DNA from: Methanoperedens sp049303315
GTDB lineage: Archaea; Halobacteriota; Methanosarcinia; Methanosarcinales; Methanoperedenaceae
Length of the DNA stretch: 5,618 nucleotides
Direction of reading: 5' to 3'
NCBI GenBank assembly: GCA_049303315.1
Contig: JBAQMZ010000037.1
Location: forward strand, 1-5,618
Below are positions 5,595 through 5,618 of this stretch, one piece after another. A model generated the notes under the pieces. That model did not search any database. It was not told the DNA's origin and saw only the letters and a program-made list of their open reading frames with translations. Made by a program: the position numbers and the translations under genes. Numbering within the stretch: position 1 is the first letter of the stretch; each line of letters opens with the position of its first letter.

Positions 5595-5618
5595 GACAGG
5601 ATTAACAGGATTTACAGG
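5595..5618. repeat. Second copy of the AGGATT repeat, cut by the window edge
   Basis: GACAGGATTAACAGGATT at 5595-5612 is identical to 3147-3164, and the 9-nt rhythm continues (TACAGG) to the last base. The other arm, if present, lies outside the window. The decamer TTATGAACAA sits 3 bp upstream (5582-5591) and also occurs upstream of the first copy (3092-3101). Confidence 0.8.

Overview
The window looks archaeal, most likely a euryarchaeon of the Methanosarcinales / Methanoperedens (ANME-2d) type. Several signs point that way. Promoters have a TATA box preceded by a purine-rich BRE, not bacterial -35/-10 boxes. Several starts lie about 26 nt below a TATA-like element and lack a Shine-Dalgarno (SD), as in leaderless mRNAs, while other starts carry strong archaeal SDs (GGTGAT, GGAGGT). 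The phosphoribosyltransferase is of the archaeal type (start of the mature reading: MEKPGDKFKC, then YLVSWKESYR). The lineage is an inference from style; no marker gene is present.

Layout, left to right. Positions 1-220 hold no convincing gene. A small winged-helix-like hypothetical protein (221-547, +) converges tail to tail on a purine-type phosphoribosyltransferase gene (597-1262, -). That gene is divergent from ade, adenine deaminase (1364-3085, +). A 309-bp gap (3086-3394) holds a dispersed-type AGGATT repeat hairpin, a second 10-bp inverted repeat, and the purH promoter and SD. Next is purH (3395-4999, +), bifunctional AICAR formyltransferase / IMP cyclohydrolase, whose only sensible start is a CTG codon. 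A four-helix membrane protein of unknown function follows (5088-5480, +), with a clear TATA box and SD. The right edge (5481-5618) is AT-rich and runs into a second copy of the AGGATT repeat.

Three of the five genes meet at IMP. Ade converts adenine to hypoxanthine. The phosphoribosyltransferase can plausibly convert hypoxanthine (or guanine/xanthine) plus PRPP to the nucleotide. PurH performs the last two steps of de novo IMP synthesis. The window is therefore a small purine salvage plus synthesis cluster, although each gene seems to have its own promoter. I saw no defence system, CRISPR array, tRNA, rRNA or transposase. The points most worth a second look are the CTG start of purH, the winged-helix-like tail on the phosphoribosyltransferase, and the two inverted repeats upstream of purH.
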